Positions 61,613 through 64,000 of a stretch of 64,000 nucleotides of DNA are shown here, piece after piece. The notes beneath the pieces were generated by a model, which ran no database searches, was not told where the DNA came from, and saw only the letters and a list, made by a program, of their open reading frames with translations. The stretch comes from Novosphingobium sp. (GTDB lineage: Bacteria; Pseudomonadota; Alphaproteobacteria; Sphingomonadales; Sphingomonadaceae). Location of the stretch: positions 3,906,001 to 3,970,000 of the forward strand of contig NZ_JBCNLP010000001.1 of assembly GCF_039595395.1 (NCBI RefSeq), written 5' to 3'. Position 1 is the first letter of the stretch; every line of letters begins with the position of its first letter. The position numbers and the translations under genes were made by a program.

Positions 61613-62719
61613 TTATGCGTTCACACCGACGCCGCCCGACAGGGTCGGCACGTCCAGCGCGGAGAAGCCGTAATGGCTCAGCCAGCGCGCATCGCCATCG
61701 AAGAAGGCCCGCAAATCGTTCATCCCATATTTCAGCATGGCGAGGCGATCGACGCCCACGCCAAAGGCAAAGCCCTGCCATTCCGCCGGATCATAGCCGC
61801 CCGCGCGCAGCACATGGGCATTGACCATGCCGCTGCCCAGCAGTTCCATCCACGAATGGCCCTCTGCATCGCCGCTGCCGCCAACCACGCGGCGGCCATC
61901 CTGCCATGAATAGCCCGTATCGACCTCGACCGAGGGCTCGGTGAAGGGGAAGTAGCTGGGGCGCAGACGCAGCAAGATGTCCTCGCGCTCGAAGAAGGCC
62001 TTGAGCAGCGTTTCCAGAGTCCACTTCAGGTGACCCAGATGGATGTCCTTGCCGATCACCAGACCTTCGATCTGATGGAACATCGGCGTGTGGGTGGCAT
62101 CGGAATCGCTGCGATAGACGCGGCCCGGCGCGATGATGCGCAGCGGCTGGTTGCCGCCCGCCGCCAGCATGGCGCGGATCTGCACTGGGCTGGTATGGGT
62201 GCGCAGCACCATCTCGCGGCCCTCTGCCGTCAGGTCGGGCAGATAGAAGGTGTCATGCATCGCGCGCGCCGGATGGCTCTCGGGCATGTTGAGCGCGGTG
62301 AAATTGTGCCAGTCGTCCTCGATCTCCGGCCCGCTGGCGACGGCGAAGCCCAGATCGGCGAAGATCTCGGCCAGCTCGTCCATCACCTGGCTGACGGGGT
62401 GGACGCTGCCCAATGGCGCCTCGGGCGCGGGCAGACTAAGGTCGATGGTCTCGGCGGCCAGCTTGCGCTCCAGCGCGGCGGCCTCCAGCTTGGCCTTGCC
62501 TTCGGCCAGCGCATCGGTAACGCTGCTGCGCAAAGCCTGAATCGCCACGCCCTGCGTCTGGCGTTCTTCCGGGCTCATCGCGCCCAGCGTCTTCATCAGG
62601 CCCGAGATCGAGCCTTGCTTGCCCAGAAACTCGACCCGCAGCGCCTCGAGAGCGTCGAGATCAGTCGCTGCGGCAATCTTGCCCAGCGCTTGCGTTCCAA
62701 GAGCATCCAAATCGATCAT
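61613..62719 (-). CDS. pheS: phenylalanyl-tRNA synthetase alpha subunit
   Basis: 368 residues. N-terminal coiled-coil, class II motif 1 HPVSQVMDELAEIFADLGF, motif 2 APGRVYRSDSDATHTPMFHQIEGL, PSVEVDTGYSW and motif 3 GFAFGVGVDRLAMLKYG. The 105-bp leader contains an inverted repeat (AGCGGAAAG / CTTTCCGCT), but I see no Phe-rich leader peptide. Confidence 0.96.
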   Translation of the reverse strand: MIDLDALGTQALGKIAAATDLDALEALRVEFLGKQGSISGLMKTLGAMSPEERQTQGVAIQALRSSVTDALAEGKAKLEAAALERKLAAETIDLSLPAPEAPLGSVHPVSQVMDELAEIFADLGFAVASGPEIEDDWHNFTALNMPESHPARAMHDTFYLPDLTAEGREMVLRTHTSPVQIRAMLAAGGNQPLRIIAPGRVYRSDSDATHTPMFHQIEGLVIGKDIHLGHLKWTLETLLKAFFEREDILLRLRPSYFPFTEPSVEVDTGYSWQDGRRVVGGSGDAEGHSWMELLGSGMVNAHVLRAGGYDPAEWQGFAFGVGVDRLAMLKYGMNDLRAFFDGDARWLSHYGFSALDVPTLSGGVGVNA

Positions 62720-62824
62720 CAGCCTGTCCGGTATTGTGCGGGAGCGGAAAGCCCCCTGTTTCAGCCGGGCTCCTTAAGCCGCCCGGCCAGACAGCGCAAT
62801 CCATTAGGGTCGGGCCTTTCCGCT

Positions 62825-63721
62825 TCAGCGTCCGCTGCCGCGCTGGCCATCGGGCGTATCGAGCGCCTGCATCGCCGCGCCCGCCAGCCGGGCGCGCTCG
62901 TTGACGATAGCGTCGAGGATCGGATGCTCCAGCTTGCCATATTGGCGCGGGGTCATGCCCATGAACTCGCGGAACTCGCGCACGAATTGCGCCTGGTCGT
63001 GGTAATGCCCGTCAAGCGCGCCGATCCACTTGAGCGAAGGGTCGAGCATGTACTGCGAGAGACTGCGGATAAACCGCTGGCGCCGCAGCAGCAACTTGGG
63101 CGAGAAGCCGAAGGCCCGCGCGCAGGCCCGCTCCACCGTGCGGTCGCTGGCACCGACCCGCTCGGCCAGTTGCGAGACGGTGGAAACGTCGGGATCGACC
63201 AGCGCGGTGTGCACCGCCATGATCCGCTCCTCATCGGCCAGAGACTCGCCCGCGCGGCTCAGGAAATGGGCGGAGATGCGAGCCAGCTCGCCCTCCACAT
63301 CAGGCTCCGCCCCGAAGAGCGTGTCGGCCAGCGGGCGGAAGGCCGCGAAGGCCTCATGCTCCTGCCCATCGACCACCGCATCGGCCAGCGCATCGGCCGG
63401 AGCGGCGACGAACTTGGCCCAGCCCAGCGGCATCAGCCCGATGCCCCAGATACGGCACGTGCCGACCTCGAAGCGAAGCGCCCGGCCACTGGGACCGGTG
63501 GCCGCGAAATCGACCTTGTCGATCGCCTGACCAACATGATTTTCCGCCGACAGTCGCTCACCCGAATGGAAACGCAGATTGGCCCATTCCGGATGTAGGT
63601 AATCCACCGCGCGCCCACCTTCGGGCACGTCGATCTCGGCTAGGTAAAATGTCGTAAAATACCGACTCAGTTCAGCGGGGGGCCGAAAGAAACGAACTTG
63701 TACTTGGCAGGCGCGCGACAT
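62825..63721 (-). CDS. AraC-family transcriptional regulator
   Basis: 298 residues. N-terminal sensor part (about 1-180, RFFRPPAELSRYFTTFYLAEIDV, LRFEVGTCRIWGIGLMPLGWAKFV), of the DUF6597-like type, and C-terminal AraC double helix-turn-helix (about 185-275: VSQLAERVGASDRTVERACARAFGFSPKLLLRRQRF, HDQAQFVREFREFMGMTPRQY). It lies between rplT and pheS, which are normally adjacent. Upstream are repeated CAACAAATT motifs (63768-63795) that could be an operator. Target unknown. Confidence 0.88.
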   Translation of the reverse strand: MSRACQVQVRFFRPPAELSRYFTTFYLAEIDVPEGGRAVDYLHPEWANLRFHSGERLSAENHVGQAIDKVDFAATGPSGRALRFEVGTCRIWGIGLMPLGWAKFVAAPADALADAVVDGQEHEAFAAFRPLADTLFGAEPDVEGELARISAHFLSRAGESLADEERIMAVHTALVDPDVSTVSQLAERVGASDRTVERACARAFGFSPKLLLRRQRFIRSLSQYMLDPSLKWIGALDGHYHDQAQFVREFREFMGMTPRQYGKLEHPILDAIVNERARLAGAAMQALDTPDGQRGSGR

Positions 63722-63800
63722 CCGAAAAACTCCTTGGTTTTTCTTATGACGCCTGCCGTGTCAGGATTTTCAACAAATTGCAACAAATTCAACAATAAGA

Positions 63801-63832
63801 AAAGGCGCCGATCCGGAGGGATCGACGCCTTT
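63801..63832 (-). terminator. terminator of rplT
   Basis: Stem AAAGGCGTCGATC / GGATCGGCGCCTTT on the minus strand followed by TCTTATTG, 52 bp past the rplT stop. It separates the ribosomal genes from the AraC gene. Confidence 0.8.
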
Positions 63833-63883
63833 GATCTTTTTTGCCAGCGGAAGCTGCCAAAGCAGCCCCCTCTGCCCTGCAAC

Positions 63884-64000
63884 TTACGCGGCGGGAAGAG
63901 CAGCCTTCGCCTGAGCGATGACGGCGGTGAACACGCCACCTTCGTTCATCGCCAGGTCGGCCATGGCCTTGCGGTCCAGCTCGATGCCAGCCAGCTTCAC
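63884..64000 (-). CDS. rplT: 50S ribosomal protein L20, C-terminal end (partial)
   Basis: The last 38 codons, read from the window edge: VKLAGIELDRKAMADLAMN...GGVFTAVIAQAKAALPAA then stop. GIELDRK-x-L-A-D-L-A is the conserved C-terminus of L20. The downstream order rplT - pheS - pheT, apart from the AraC insertion, supports the call. Confidence 0.9.
   Translation of the reverse strand: MKLAGIELDRKAMADLAMNEGGVFTAVIAQAKAALPAA

Noticed and set aside
58943..61909. 988-codon open frame on the plus strand opposite pheT/pheS
   Set aside because: Its translation is His/Gln/Arg/Gly-rich antisense of well-recognised synthetase genes; no start signals or family features.
62720..62824. Phe attenuator before pheS
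   Set aside because: An inverted repeat exists but no short Phe-rich leader peptide was found.

Overview
The window looks like a piece of chromosome from a sphingomonad alphaproteobacterium, with Novosphingobium/Sphingobium-like gene content. The evidence is the high GC content, a serine palmitoyltransferase with its own acyl carrier protein (sphingolipid synthesis), CtrA and DivK cell-cycle regulators, short alphaproteobacterial families (DUF3572, HIG1, DUF6127), and a Rhodobacter-type gene transfer agent (GTA) cluster. Genus is inference. Most of the window is ordinary core genome, tightly packed and often in convergent or overlapping pairs. I saw no tRNA, rRNA, CRISPR array or insertion-sequence transposase.

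Region by region. 1-6999: tail of a DUF1345 membrane gene, inorganic pyrophosphatase, a GT87-type mannosyltransferase, PmbA/TldE, LptB, sigma-54 (RpoN) and a TonB-like protein. 7000-13736: small membrane proteins, 3-hydroxyacyl-CoA dehydrogenase, a PduO-type cobalamin adenosyltransferase, glutamyl-Q tRNA(Asp) synthetase, an HNH endonuclease and MutS, with two copies of a structured intergenic repeat. 13850-20411: malic enzyme MaeB, then a putA gene broken by many frame changes whose middle 3 kb uses Tyr codons quite unlike its neighbours, and its divergent Lrp-type regulator. 20438-33061: LD-carboxypeptidase, TrmB, CtrA, a peptide-binding lipoprotein, PilZ, DksA, a Sel1 protein, an acyltransferase-like protein, RidA, a HAD hydrolase, DUF3572, DivK, the ACP-SPT pair and a VTT membrane protein.

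33149-47216 is a complete-looking GTA structural cluster on the plus strand: small and large terminase, portal, DUF6127, protease, capsid, connector, tail tube, chaperones, a very short tape measure, distal tail, hub, NlpC/P60 peptidase, host-specificity protein and a DUF2793 protein. Stop and start codons often overlap (ATGA), so it is probably one transcript. Its unusual points are a 571-residue extra domain fused in front of the distal tail protein, a shortened host-specificity protein, and a 52-residue ORF where the head-tail stopper gene normally sits.

47389-64000: OmpA-like porin with a 26-proline linker, QueC, Hsp33, ArgF and ArgD, an RGG-type double cold-shock protein, a small phosphatase, the AmtB-GlnK nitrogen module, release factor 3, an aldose epimerase, PheS/PheT, an AraC regulator and the end of rplT. 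A strong sigma-54 promoter with two upstream palindromes precedes glnK-amtB. Because rpoN is in the same window, the sigma factor and a likely target can both be seen here.
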